A stretch of DNA of 64,000 nucleotides from Anagrus nilaparvatae (Eukaryota > Arthropoda > Insecta > Hymenoptera > Mymaridae), in assembly GCA_022575985.1 (NCBI GenBank), contig JAKSXM010000246.1, positions 12,728,001-12,792,000 on the forward strand, read 5' to 3'. Below are positions 1 to 11,334 of this stretch, one piece after another. A model generated the notes under the pieces. The model was not told the origin of the DNA. It made no database searches and saw nothing but the letters and a program-made list of their open reading frames with translations. Position numbers and translations under genes: made by a program. Every line of letters starts with the position of its first letter. Within the stretch, counting starts at the first letter, position 1.

Positions 1-120
1 TTCGACGTGGCGTAGGATCCTATTGTATACAGCCGGCGTCGACTAATGTTCCGACGTCGCGCTTGAAAAGAATTGATCGACGCCGCCACGATACACGTTT
101 TAACTGCACGTGAGTTTCCA
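1..120. repeat. CpG-rich MITE-like segment cut by window edge
   Basis: The first 120 bases are rich in CGTCGAC-type words and stand out from the AT-rich surroundings. A similar CpG-rich patch lies at 5155-5345. Such GC-rich islands here are usually short hairpin transposons, so this is probably one arm of such an element whose other part is outside the window. No coding potential is seen. Confidence 0.4.
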
Positions 121-585
121 TTCTACGAGCGCTCATATTTTTGATTTGAGTTATTTAAAAATCTATTAATCTTTTTGAATTATTAAACTCGTAGATAATA
201 TATTATAAATTTTAATAATTATTTAATTTAAATAAAAAAATTAATTTAGAAAGCTATATATGTATATTGTATATATATATATATTTAATGATATTATATA
301 AGCTGTGTGTTTTGTTCACACAAACAATACATTTTATTTAAACAGAATTTTTGAAAATTTTTGAATTCAAAATTTTTAAATGAAAAAATAAAAGTAATAG
401 CAACTTTTTGTCCTTTTTGAACAAAAGTATTAACATATAAAAATATGGTTTTTAATCTATATCTCGAATTTGATGCTCAATTTTTTGAAAACTTTTTTCT
501 TAATATTTTTGAATAAACAAAATAAAAAAAACACTATTATTTTTTTTAAATAAAATAATACTGTTTATTTTTGGGCAGACCCAAT
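121..585. other. AT-rich DNA without recognisable feature
   Basis: Low-complexity A/T tracts and a short TATA dinucleotide run near 265-285. No open frame of note and no recognisable repeat structure. Confidence 0.5.
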
Positions 586-930
586 TTTTCAACCCTGACT
601 AATAACCGATTTTCCAAGATGGCGGATCGAAAAACTTGAAAAAATGAACATTTAAATTTACAAAGAGGTCTTTTAGTGCAAAAAAATGAATATATGGTTG
701 AAAATTTTGGATTTTTCAACCCTAAATATTTTCCGATTTTCTAAGATGGCGGACCAAGAAACTTGAAAAAATGTACTTTTAACTTTAAAAAGGGGTTTTT
801 TAGTGCAAAAAAAATGAATATACGGTTGAAAATTTTGGATTTTTCAACGCTAAATATTTTCCGATTTTCCAAGATGGCGGACCAAGAAACTTGAAAAAAT
901 GTACTTTTTACTTGACAAGGGGGTTTATTA
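586..930. repeat. Tandem repeat, unit about 128 bp, 2.7 copies
   Basis: Copies begin near 586, 713 and 841, each starting with TTTTCAACSCT and containing the CpG-bearing word CAAGATGGCGGA followed by AACTTGAAAAAATG. The third copy is cut near 928, just before the minisatellite begins. The apparent minus-strand open frame across 741-944 is a by-product of the repeat and is not a gene. Confidence 0.8.
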
Positions 931-954
931 CATATAACGTACACATAGCGTTAC

Positions 955-2322
955 ATATAGCCTTAGAGTAACGTAACCTAAGGAAGTAGGCTATAATGAA
1001 ATAACAACACGTCAAGCCTTACAGTAGCGTAACCTAAGCAAGTAGGCTATAATAAAATAACAACACGTCAAGCCTTACAGTAGCGTAACCTAGGGAAATA
1101 GGCTATAAAAAAATAACGACTTGTCAGGCCTTATAGTAGCGTAACCTAAGGAAGTAGGCTATAATAAAATAACAACACGTTAAGCTTTACAGTAGCGTAA
1201 CCTAGGGAAATAGGCTATAAAAAAAAATAACGGCACGTAAAGCCTTACAGTAGCGTAACCTAAGGAAATAGGCTATATAAAAAAAATAACGACACGTCAA
1301 GCCTTACAGAAGCGTAGCCTAAGGAAGTAGGCTATAATAAAATAACAACACGTCAAGCCTTACAGTAGCGTAACCTAAGCAAGTAGGCTATAATAAAATA
1401 ATAACACGTCAAGCCTTATAGTAGCGTAACCTAAGGAAGTAGGCTATAATAAAATAACAACACGTTAAGCCTTACAGTAGCGTAACCTAATGAAGTAGGC
1501 TATAATAAAATAACAACACGTCAAGCTTTACAGTAGCGTAACCTAGGGAAATAGGCTATAAAAAAAAATAACGACACGTAAAGCCTTACAGTAGCGTAAC
1601 CTAAGGAAATAGGCTATATAAAAAAAATAACGACACGTCAAGCCTTACAGAAGCGTAGCCTAAGGAAGTAGGCTATAATAAAATAACAACACGTCAAGCC
1701 TTACAGTAGCGTAACCTAAGGAAGTAGGCTACAATAAAATACGACACGTCAAGCCTTACAGTAACATAACCTAATGAAGTAGGCTATAATAAAATAACAA
1801 CACGTCAAGCCTTACAGTAGCGTAACCTAGGGAAATAGGCTATAAAAAAAAAATAACGACACGTCAAGCCTTACAGTAGCGTAACCTAAGGAAATAGGCT
1901 ATATAATAAAAATAACGACACTTCAAGCCTTACAGTAGCGTAACCTAAGGAAGTAGGCTACAATAAATAACGACACGTCAAGCCTTACAGTAGCGTAACC
2001 TAAGGAAATAGGCTATACAAAAAATAACGACACGTCAAGCCTTACAGTAGCGTAACCTAAGGAAGTAGGCTATAATAAAAAACGACACGTCAATCCTTAC
2101 AGTAGCATAACCTAAGGAAGTAGGCTATAATAAAAAACGACACGTCAAGCCTTACAGTAGCGTAACCTAAGGAAGTAGGCTATAATAAAATAACAACACG
2201 TCAAGCCTTACAGTAGCGTAACCTAAGGAAGTAGGCTATAATAAAAAACGACACGTCAAGCCTTACAGTAGCGTAACCTAAGGAAGTAGGCTATAAAAAA
2301 AATAACGACACGTCAAGCCTTA
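955..2322 (+). repeat. Minisatellite array, unit about 56 bp, about 24 copies
   Basis: Monomers of 55-61 bp share GTAACCTAAGGAAGTAGGCT and AGCCTTACAGTAGCG, separated by an A-rich part of variable length ending in ACACGTCA. I count about 24 copies. Variant monomers (AGGGAAAT, AAGGAAAT, and one with ACAGAAGCGTAGCC near 1307 and again near 1647) recur in the same order, showing a higher-order repeat of roughly 340 bp. The same monomer in inverted orientation fills 3353-3945, so the two arrays form the arms of one inverted structure. Confidence 0.92.
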
Positions 2323-3352
2323 ATTAGCTATGCTCCCCTCTGATGTCACCCCAAAATATATGGACTTAAAACCGGGAGCCACCTTAAATATAATTTTTTC
2401 TGGTAACAAATAAAAACCGAGGACCACCTTAAATATAATTTTCTCTGATAAAGAATAACCCTTGAGATGAGTGTAAGTCTGATGAAATAAGAAAATAAAT
2501 CAATCTTCCAGCTCTAGTTGTAATTTCGGGTTTATTTAAATTATAATCGGTTACTTATATTTTTAGGGTCACTAAACACGAATATGATGTTTGTTTTTAC
2601 TTAAAATGCACCAGTTGCCCACATATAATATCTTTAGGTATACGCATTCATCTTCTATTGTAGGGAATAAGAACAATGTAGGTAAAAACAAATTGTCGTA
2701 TTCGTGTTCTTTAGAGCGTGTTTTAATTTTTTGTGTTCGATATTTTTTCTCTCCCCACATTTGTATATTTTGGTCATAAAAACCCCTCATCTTTAAGGAT
2801 TTTACTCGTACCATCGAGCACTTAATGTTTCCCATTTAAATAACATGAGAATTTTGACTTATCAATTTTCTAATTTTTTAACATGCTTTAGAATTTTTTA
2901 AATACTAGCCAGCAGATAGAAAATGATGTTTAGACATATAATATTAAAAAATGATCATTTTATTTTTTTTTTTAAATGCTTTTGTCCCTTCCTTTTTAAA
3001 TCTATTTAATAATAAAAATATTTAATACAGAAAATATAGTAAATTTAATAACTAGAGTGCAGATTTAGTTGGATATTTAAATATAATATTTAATTTTGAA
3101 AAAGGAAATGTCTGAAATTTACTAAAATTTGTTTATATGAAACCCAGGAAATTCAGGGAATTCGGTTGAAACACTGAAAAAGTACTGGAAAATTTAAAAA
3201 AATAGGCTGGAATGTCAGGGAATTTAAAAACTTCAGTTCAGTGGCCACCCTAACTATACCATTGCATGAGGTTATGTTGGTGTAACTCTTGTTTGTGTGT
3301 GAGCAAAATTTTTGTCTCAATCTAATTGTTTCAAAAATTTTTTAAAATACTT
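2323..3352. other. Loop region between inverted minisatellite arms
   Basis: About 1 kb of sequence unrelated to the arms. It contains a short imperfect direct repeat (ACCACCTTAAATATAATTTT and a near copy, 2376-2450). A minus-strand open frame of 87 codons lies at 2572-2835, but it resembles no family I know and overlaps a plus-strand frame of similar length, so I do not call a gene. Confidence 0.5.
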
Positions 3353-3945
3353 GCTTGACGTGTCGTTATTTTTTTTATAGCCTACTTCCTTAGGTTACGC
3401 TACTGTAAGGCTTGACGTGTTGTTATTTTATTATAGCCTACTTCCTTAGGTTATGCTACTGTAAGGCTTGACGTGTCGTCTTTTATTGTAGCCGCTACTG
3501 TAAGGCTTGACGTGTCGTTTTTTATTATAGCCTACTTCCTTAGGTTACGCTACTGTAAGGCTTGACGTGTTGTTATTTTATTATAGCCTACTTCCTTAGG
3601 TTACGCTACTGTAAGGCTTGACGTGTCGTTTTTTATTATAGCCTACTTCCTTAAGTTACGCTACTGTAAGGCTTGACATGTCGTTTTTTTAATATAGCCT
3701 AGATTACGCTAGTGTAAGGCTTGACGTGTCGTTATTTATTATAGTCTACTTCCTAAGGTTACGCTAGTGTATGGCTTGACGTGTCGTTTTTTATTATAGC
3801 CTCTTCTTTAGGTTACGCTACTATAAGGCTTGACGTGTTGTTATTTTATTATAGCCTACTTCCTTAGGTTACGCTGCTGTAAGGCTTGACATGTCGTTTT
3901 TTTATTTTAGCCTACTTCCTTAGGTTACGCTAGTGTAAGGCATGA
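3353..3945 (-). repeat. Inverted minisatellite array, about 11 copies
   Basis: Reverse complement of the 955-2322 monomer: AGCCTACTTCCTTAGGTTACGC and GTAAGGCTTGACGTG recur every 55-60 bp, with two internally shortened copies near 3489 and 3696. Together with the left array it makes very long, tandemly repeated terminal inverted repeats around a 1 kb loop, the architecture of foldback (FB) elements. Confidence 0.9.
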
Positions 3946-4700
3946 CGAAAAAGGAGTCGAAATTCTTGATTAGTGACCCAAAAAACCTATACGGACATAT
4001 CCTGGATGCTTAAATTGCGAAAATAGCAAAAACGCACCTTTTATGGGTAGTTTTTGCTATTTTAAGGGTGAAATATTGAATATTTATGAAAAAGTCGAAA
4101 TTCTTGATTAGCGACCCCAAAAACCTATTCGGGCATATCCTGGATGTTGAAAGTGCGAAAATATTTAAAACATCCCTTTTCGGAGTAGTTTTAGCTATTT
4201 TATGGGTGAAATATTGAGTATTTATGAAAAAAGAGTCGAAATTCTTGTTATTTATCCAAAAAACCTATACAGACATGTCCTGGATGCTCAAAGTGCGAAA
4301 ATATTAAAAACACCCCTTTTGGGGGTAGTTTTAGCTATTTTAAGGGTGAAATATTGAATATTTATGAAAAAGGAGTCGAAATTCTTGTTTAGCGACCCAA
4401 AAAGCCTATATGGGCATATCCTGGATGCTCAAAGTGCGAAAATAGCAAAAACACCCCCTTTTGGGGGGTAGAATTAGCCAATTTAGGGGTTAAATTTGAA
4501 TTATTTATGAAAAAGAAGTCAAAATTCTTTATTAGCAACCCAAAAAGTCCGTATGGTGCAAATCTGAGCGCTGAAAGTGTGAATATGTAAAAAAACCCCT
4601 TTCTGGGGGTAGTTTTAGGAAATGTAAGGGTGACGCCCCAATTTCTTTACGAAAAGACCCCAATTTTCTTTTTCAGCGACCCAAAAAACCTATATACCTC
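3946..4700. repeat. Tandem repeat, unit about 141 bp, about 6 copies
   Basis: Copies start near 3948, 4089, 4228, 4370, 4510 and 4652. Each has GAGTCGAAATTCTTGATTAG, then a CCCAAAAAACCTATA-like word, then CCTTTT.GGGTAGTTTTAGC. The copies diverge from left to right. A related unit in the opposite orientation is found at 19500-19825, so this is a dispersed family. Confidence 0.85.
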
Positions 4701-5154
4701 CCCCCCAACGGTATGTTGCCTGGAGTAATGATTAAATTTTATTATTTAATTAATTTATACTACGGATTAAATATATCAATTTACACACTACTTTTGATTA
4801 AACCTTCACTTTAATGTTGATTAGTTGGTAATTTTTATGTTTTACACATTACATTTGTGTAACAATAAGGATTTAATTTTTATGTTTAAATTCTGATGCT
4901 AATTGATACAATAAGGTTTTGAGTGTAAGGTAGTTGGTCGGAATAAAATTTGGGAGACTAAAATAATGGATTTTTTTGGGAATTTTTTTTTGTGTGAAAA
5001 ACACAAATTTCTGCTATGTATCTTTTTTTTTTAATATAAAAAATAGTTTATGCAGCAACAAAAAACATAACAACAAGAGCAACACGTGCAATTGTAATTT
5101 TTTATTTACAGTAATTTTATTCACTGACTGCGTAGAACTATAGTATATAACACG
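4701..5154. other. AT-rich DNA, nothing recognised
   Basis: Ordinary AT-rich sequence with homopolymer runs; no coding frame, repeat or RNA structure recognised. Confidence 0.5.
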
Positions 5155-5345
5155 TTGCCGGTAGAAACGAGCGGCGTCGAAGTCGTGCCTTGCGACGCCT
5201 CGTCGAAAGAGTCGACGACGTCCAGCCGGAATAGTTTACACGCTGCGTTAAAAACGCGCCAAGTATAGGTGGAAACTGAAAATACGACGCGGCGTAGTTA
5301 TTGTACGACCGTCACGTTATGAGCTACTTCAACATTACGTAGATA
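5155..5345. repeat. CpG-rich MITE-like patch
   Basis: A dense set of CG dinucleotides (GGCGTCGAAGTCG, GAGTCGACGACGTC, TACGACGCGGCG) in an otherwise AT-rich region, similar in style to positions 1-120. It ends just before a LINE fragment. It may be a short DNA transposon or the 5' junction of the following LINE. Confidence 0.4.
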
Positions 5346-5401
5346 AGAATTTTTTCAACTCTGCGTCGAAAAAATTGTCGGCGCTAGGTTGAATTTTTTT
5401 T

Positions 5402-5905
5402 TTGAGTGTGCTGGTTCTTGAGAGACAGTATATCTATCTGAACAAAGAGAGGGAAGATATTGACCGCGCGAAGGCTACTTCGCGCCAGATCAGCCTAAGC
5501 GATTGGCAGGAACGTTGGACCGACTACGCGAAGAGCAAATGGACCAAGAGGTTGATAGGAGAGATATCACCTTGGATAAATAAAGGGCATGGGGACATTA
5601 ATTATTTTTTGACCCAATTCCTAAGCGGACATGGACTTTTTTGCTCCTACCTCTTTCGGATCCAGAAGATGAATAGTGCTGAATGTATATACTGTCCTGG
5701 CAAAGACGACACGCCGGAACACACATTCTTCAAATGCGATAGGTGGGCTGCTAAAAAGTTTCAATTAGAAGCTAACATCGGTCAAATCACACCTGAAAAT
5801 GTGGTTGGCCTGATGCTTCGAAATGAAGAAGTATGGTCCGAAATTGGCCAGTATGCGGAGTACATACTCCGCACCAAAAAACCTGAAGTCCAAAGTATAA
5901 GCTAA
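5402..5905 (+). pseudogene. R1-like LINE ORF2, C-terminal fragment
   Basis: A 167-codon open frame corresponds to the C-terminal end of ORF2 of an R1/Jockey-type non-LTR retrotransposon. After the RT domain such proteins carry a Trp-rich stretch and a terminal cysteine-histidine knuckle. Visible here are WQERWTDYAKSKWTKRL, then a GDINYFLTQFLSGHG block typical of the family, then C-x2-C-x8-H-x4-C (C.YC.......EH...KC). The endonuclease and RT domains are missing, so this is a 5'-truncated copy; the frame itself is open. It ends in TAA and is followed by a 3' region and a TTTA-rich tail. It may belong to the same clade as the fragment at 33290-34110. Confidence 0.85.
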
Positions 5906-6060
5906 TATTAAGACGTATTGCGGTTATCCTGATGACTGCAGCTGTTGTACTAACATACTATCATCCCTGCAGTTACTCTTGATACCGCAAGCAATAGTAG
6001 ATGGTAGGATAATTTTTATTTATTTATTTATATATATTTATTTATTTATTTATTTATTAA
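5906..6060 (+). repeat. LINE 3' UTR with hairpin and TTTA tail
   Basis: The sequence after the ORF2 stop contains self-complementary words (TTGCGGTTATC and GATACCGCAA, CTGCAG twice) that can fold, and ends at about 6016-6059 in a TTTA-rich microsatellite. This is the expected position of the 3' tail of the preceding LINE fragment. Confidence 0.6.
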
Positions 6061-6099
6061 CCTTCTTTTTGATGATAATGAGAATTAACGTATATTTTT

Positions 6100-6417
6100 A
6101 GCTAACATATATTTTATTAAAGATGACAGTACATAAAGACGAAATTTCAACCAGATGGAATGACGGAGTCCTTAACCAGACTGGCGAGTCAGTGGATGCA
6201 AGTCAAAAGATGGAGTTCATGAATAGAACTAAATGGCCTTGAACCTGTCCTGAAGTAATGTGAAAACGGTCCCGGGATAGGCTCGCATAAGGTAGGAAGG
6301 GAGTGGAGTTTTAGTGGGTATAGGCAAAGTAGGTCGAGTCCCACATAACTGTCAGTTCGGATGCTGAACAGTATGCGTAATGCATTTCTCCACTTCCTAC
6401 GCAAAAAAAAAAAAAAA
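6100..6417 (+). mobile_element. Poly(A)-tailed LINE 3' end fragment
   Basis: A GC-moderate 300 bp block containing GGGAGTGGAGTTTTAGTGGGTA, AGGTCGAGTCCCACATAA and CACTTCCTACGC, then a run of 14 A at about 6403-6417. A short unrelated block ending in poly(A) on the plus strand indicates a 5'-truncated retroposon. The style resembles R1-like LINE 3' UTRs, but no coding part remains. The minus-strand open frame over it is not a gene. Confidence 0.6.
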
Positions 6418-7031
6418 TTGTGTTCAAACCACGTGACGCAAAATGTGGTTGATTGATAAAAAATTAAAAAATTTGCCTATCTGCCGTCGGAGTGAAAAAA
6501 CCCAGTAATTAATTTTTACGGATCGAGATATCATGCTTGCACGCAAACATCTACACAGTTAAATAAGCGTAACTTGAAAAGTAAATTAAGGGTTTTCTGC
6601 AGGCGCCAGAATTGGTAAAGCTTATTTTTTTGCAAAATATTCAAAGATTTGTCTTTTTTTTTAACGTACTAAATATCTTAATATTTTTAATAAATTTTAT
6701 TTAAGGTGTAAAATGAAAAAAAAATTTCCACTAGCAGTAGGGTTACTACTCGCCGGAAATGGAATTCCACTTGTGTCATAAGTTAAAATGATTTTTAGTG
6801 TAGTTTTCGATTTCCAAAAAAGACCGATTTTACAAAGGGTCAAATAAATGTAGTATATTATTTATATAATAATATGTAAATAATATGTAATTTTTAAAAT
6901 ATTTAATCGTTTTTATTGGGTTTTTTTTAGAGAAATTTTACAGCCCCGATTGAATTGGTTAAATGGGGGATAATTCACTTGGTTTAAAATCTTTTTATTT
7001 AAACGGGTTTGTATTGCCTGAAAAACTAAAT
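6418..7031. other. AT-rich DNA, nothing recognised
   Basis: No long frame, repeat or RNA feature recognised in this stretch. Confidence 0.5.
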
Positions 7032-7215
7032 TTTTACTGGTCATACTAATTTTCCAAGTATCTGAATCAAAAATCTGACCTCAAATTTGAAAAAAGAAAC
7101 TATTTTTACTTCGGAAATCATTATTCTTAAATTAATTTTTAAAGTTAAAGTCATTTTTTTATGCTATTTTCAAATCGATACGTAATTAGCCGCTTTGAAC
7201 TTAATGAGTTAAGAA
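7032..7215. repeat. Left copy of inverted repeat pair (partner 10020-10210)
   Basis: Contains CAAAAATCTGACCTCAAATT, then GAAACTATTTTTACTTC, then CAAATCGATACGTAATTAG and ACTTAATGAGTTAA. The reverse complement of all these words appears in the same order at 10020-10210. The two copies differ by scattered substitutions. They enclose 2.8 kb that includes an odorant receptor exon. Confidence 0.8.
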
Positions 7216-7549
7216 AAGTATATTTTTTAGTTTAAGTGCGTAAACAAAAAGAAAAATTGTAGCATTAGAAATTTCTGATTGCATGTGTTTTATAAATTTC
7301 AAGCTTAAACAAAGTCGACAAAATAAGTTTTAAGTGAGTCAATTATATTCTATTTTTGTGAGAACTCCCATGCTATACTAATTAATTTTTAAAATGCTAA
7401 CGGGAAATTCCTCCACTATTAAAAATTTCTGATACCTATTTTTTTTAATACATTTATAAACCCGAAAAAAATAGCACTAGTATCAGAAATCAATTTTATA
7501 ATCATTAGCTTCCATTTCAAATATTTTGTTAGTTATTAAAAATTTAAAT

Positions 7550-7765
7550 ATAAATATTATTTTTCTGTACTGCGGCCCGAAAGTACGTATTTCCCGGACG
7601 CTGCGAGTCCGGCAAAGTCGTATTTTCTCGCCACAGTCGCAGAAAAATTTTGTACAATCCTCGGCCATAAACAAAGAATGACCCAAATCGCAGTTTACCA
7701 TCCTCGGCTTCGCCTCCGAAGGTAATTTACGTGCGATTTGGGACATTCTTTATTTTTCTGGCCTA
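7550..7765 (-). repeat. Dispersed palindromic repeat, copy A (partner 54109-54333)
   Basis: A GC-richer block whose right half is an imperfect palindrome: AAAGAATGACCCAAATCGCA on one side and TGCGATTTGGGACATTCTTT on the other, around CCATCCTCGGCTTCGCCTCC. The partner at 54.2 kb is in the opposite orientation. On the strand shown, a short frame reads AKPRMVNCDLG, and the same peptide can be read in the partner, followed by FGP..RK in both. I do not recognise the family; it is probably a transposon rather than a gene. Confidence 0.75.
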
Positions 7766-8734
7766 GGACCGTAATATACTATTAGTACTTACGACATAGT
7801 ATGCTGATATTCTTTAACACATTCGATGGCTTATCATTTTCAATTTTATCATTTTCAATTTTATCATTTATCAATTTTATCATTTTCTTCAGATTTTTTA
7901 TCCTTACAATTATAATCATCTGAAAGTGTAGAAGATATTTGAGAAAATCTAAGTCCCAATAAATTTATTTGTTAGCTTATATTATGAATAAAATTAAATT
8001 TTTTTTAATAAAAATAGATCCATTTATATTTAATAAAAAGTATAATTGAGCATTTCAATATCAAAACAATGTTAAAAAATTCTTAATTTTAAGAATACAA
8101 AACTTAATAATAATATGTAAATAAGATTAAAAACTTCTTTGAATTTTTTTGAAAGTTGGTGGTATTTTAAGTTTTAAAAAAGTTTTGGTTTTTTTTTTAA
8201 ATATAGTTTTGATTCATATGTAAATACAATTTTATTTTCTATTTTACTAGGGAGGGTTGTTTTTGTCAGCCAAGATGAGAAAAGGTCTACGAGGATTTTC
8301 TGGGTCTTTTATTCTAAAAATCAAATTTTGGTTTGAATGAAATTTCTTCAATATTAAATAAAAATATTTGATTTCTGAGCTAACAATTTGCTTTATTTTT
8401 TCAATAAATTGCCCAAAAAAAACAAACTTTTTTAAGGGTTACTTTTTATTTTAGTTTTCGCAAGTTTCTCAATTGCAAGACCTCAAAATTCGAAATCTGC
8501 AACCCAAAAAATATACTGGAGATAAAATTTTGTTATTAATCACCTACGGGTTTCTTTACTCATTTAAGGGGTATTTGACTTATTTTTTATGCATAGGAAC
8601 TTCTTTGTAATTAGCAGCTCTAAATATTTATGTAATAGGCTACATTACGTTGCATATCATAAACACTACAAAAATACTCTAATAAAGATGTGTTTTTTAC
8701 TAATTTAAGATTTTCGACAAATTTCTCATCTTGT
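7766..8734. other. AT-rich DNA with short simple repeats
   Basis: TTTCAATTTTATCA is repeated several times at about 7836-7885. No further exon for the adjacent odorant receptor fragment could be found here on the minus strand. Confidence 0.5.
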
Positions 8735-9202
8735 TTACCAAAAAACAACCTCTAAATTGTGAATAAACAAATTTTTCGTAAATATAGTATATTTAATATT
8801 TATGTGCTTAGAAAACGATACCCAATCATAAATAATTTTTTTTTCATCTGAATTTTTTGGTTCACAAATATGTTCTTTATTACAATTTTCAATCAGTTGA
8901 AGTATTTTTTTTCTTTTTATTAAGAAATTTATGATTTTATATAAACCAATTAAATGAACAGTAAAAATATAAAAATTATTAGTGAGCATTAATATGAAAT
9001 CACTTTTTGTTAACCAAATATTTATAAATTCAAAAAGTATTAATGAAATATCAAGAGTTATGACAAATATTGAATAAATATCATAGATAATATTAAGAAT
9101 TTTATATTTTTTTTTGTTTGGTTTAATAAATCCACCAAATTTAAAAGCAGTTAAAATACTTGAATTTTCAAAAAATTTTAAATCAGTACTATTTACTTCC
9201 AT
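8735..9202 (-). pseudogene. Odorant receptor N-terminal exon, probably orphan
   Basis: A 155-codon frame starting with ATG at 9202 looks like the first exon of an insect seven-transmembrane odorant receptor (Or). Two hydrophobic helices are visible (about residues 38-62 and 72-93), followed by the usual KRKKILQLI and acidic/basic linker, then IIYDWVSFSKHINIKYTIF, which aligns in layout with the exon 1/exon 2 junction of the complete receptor at 43324-46563. The coding similarity ends near residue 145; a possible donor (TTTTG before GTAAAC, minus strand) lies near the end. No second exon was found downstream to 7770, so this may be a gene fragment or pseudogene. It lies between the inverted repeats at 7.0 and 10.0 kb. 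Confidence 0.7.
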
Positions 9203-10019
9203 AGTTATTTTAATGAAAAAGTATTATTTAAAATATTAGAAAACTTGAATAGAGTAAAGCAAAACTAGAACTGAATAAATTAAAAAAAAAAAAATCTAAT
9301 ACGCAAGTTTTATTTCTATAGAATTGAAAATTAAAAGCATTTTATTTTTACTTATAGAAGGTTCACCCCTGCGCACTAGTCAAGTAATTGCATTTTGAAC
9401 AGTAAAATAAATAAGAAAATCTAAATTAAAAAATTCTTTTTGGCAAATATTAATTTTAAAATTAATTAATTAACTTAATTTACTTAATTGCCCTTCTACG
9501 GTGTTTTTCATTCTTATCAAATTTATCAAAACTTATTTCGTAAATTTTTTTGTACGTTAATGTAATCTGTTAGTTTGGTCATTTAAAAAAAATGTCAAGT
9601 TGAAACTTTCTCATTTTGATTTCATGCATAATTTGCTTAAAATTTCAAGTAATTTAAGCAAAATTTAAGTAGCATAACCTGATAGAATAGGTCGAAACTA
9701 ACAACTAAATTTGAAGCTTATTTCCTGTACTTATATTACAATATTACTCACTTTTGTATTACAATCTGTTACTTGTGACTCTTTTAGATAACTTTTATAA
9801 TATTTAAAGCTGTTTGGTACTATTTAATATTATTTGTAAAATTCATGTAAATTACTTTTCAAAATTAAAAGCTAAAGCAAACCATTTTTAAGTATTATAA
9901 AAGAAAAATTTATAATAAATTAGACCGGAAAGTCAATTAAAGTTTTCAAAATATTTAACTAGAAAAATACCATAAAACGGCTGTTTTTACCTTTAGGTTT
10001 CAATAAATTTTTCAAAACC
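9203..10019. other. AT-rich DNA upstream of receptor fragment
   Basis: This would hold the promoter of the receptor exon at 9202, but no distinctive motif stands out. No coding frame or repeat recognised. Confidence 0.4.
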
Positions 10020-10210
10020 TTAAACCATTTAACTCATTAAGTCCGAAGCGCCTAATTACGTGTCGATTTGAAATACTCATGAAAAAATTGCTTAAACTTT
10101 AAAAAATAATTTAAAAATAATGATTTGAAGTAAAAATAGTTTCTTTTTTCAAATTTGAGGTCAGATTTTTGATTCGGATACATGGAAAATCAGTATGGCC
10201 GGTCAAAGTT
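10020..10210. repeat. Right copy of inverted repeat pair (partner 7032-7215)
   Basis: Reverse-complement partner of 7032-7215: TTAACTCATTAAGTCCGAAG, CGTGTCGATTTGAAA, AATTTGAGGTCAGATTTTTG and ATGGAAAATCAGTATGG appear in matching order. The pair may be two independent insertions in opposite orientation or the ends of a larger, decayed element. Confidence 0.8.
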
Positions 10211-11334
10211 GACCAAATTTTCAAAAAAAGCAAAAATCGACAAATTGAATAATATTAGAAAAAAATTAGATTATTTTTATTATAAACAATTAATTTTTAA
10301 TTTTTTATGCTGAATTCGAGAAATATTTAAGATGAAAATACTAGAATAAATGTTACTTTTTGCTATTTTATAGGTTGAAATACTTCAAATATTAATTTGA
10401 TAACAAAAATTATTCAATACTATCATCAGCATAATAAAATCCTTCCAGTAAAAATTTTCTGATGGCTGGTACCAAATTTTTTTTTGTTGACCTTTGTAAT
10501 TAAAATTATAATATTCGCATTCACAATTCGTCTTGACACCAAATAACTAAAATTATAAACATTTTTACTTTCAACTTAAATATGACCAATTTCCCCCTTT
10601 TAATTTGACAAATAATTAACAAAATTCATTTTAATTCTTATGTTTTATGACCTAAGATGGTATCATAGTTGAGAAACTTTTTAAATCTTTCAAAATCTTT
10701 TTGTTCCTGTGGCATACAATTTTTTTAAAATATTTTTCTTGAATGAATTCAGTTATTCAATTATATTTTTGGTGGAAAAGGATCATAAGCGTACTTCAGT
10801 TATAATTAACCCAAAATATCATTCATATTAATACTCAATTTTATTTTAAAGACGATGCTAATTAGCATTGAAAAATAAAACCGCAGAGAAATAAGCCCGA
10901 AACGCACAGAAATATCGATAAACATGTTTATATTTCACCTACGACGCATCGAATGCCCACTTTTCGGTAAAAAGGAGAGTTATTTAAAAAATGTATTTGA
11001 TTTTTACTAAGATATTGTTGACACCCCATGAACATTGTCCTCGATAAAAAAAAATTTCCTACATATCCTAGCTTTTAAAGCTAGGTAGCATTTTCATTAA
11101 ATATTCTCTTACAAGTAGGCAGAAGCACTATCATTAAACTATATATCTAAAAATACTATTTTTCTTCGAATATTGTGTATAGCTTTATTATCTTTTCACT
11201 TTAAAAATAAGACATATATATCAAAGAAAAAGTAAGTTTTTAAAATTAATACATTTATTTAAAATTACATGTACACGGAGAAAAATATTTTGTTTATTTT
11301 ACAAGGTTAATTTTAGTAAAACTGGGTTAGTTTT
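10211..11334. other. AT-rich DNA, nothing recognised
   Basis: No open frame, tandem repeat or RNA gene recognised. It ends at the left terminus of the long palindrome. Confidence 0.5.

Noticed and set aside
2572..2835. 87-codon minus-strand frame in the foldback loop
   Set aside because: No recognisable family, overlaps a comparable plus-strand frame, and lies in repeat DNA. Kept only as a possibility.
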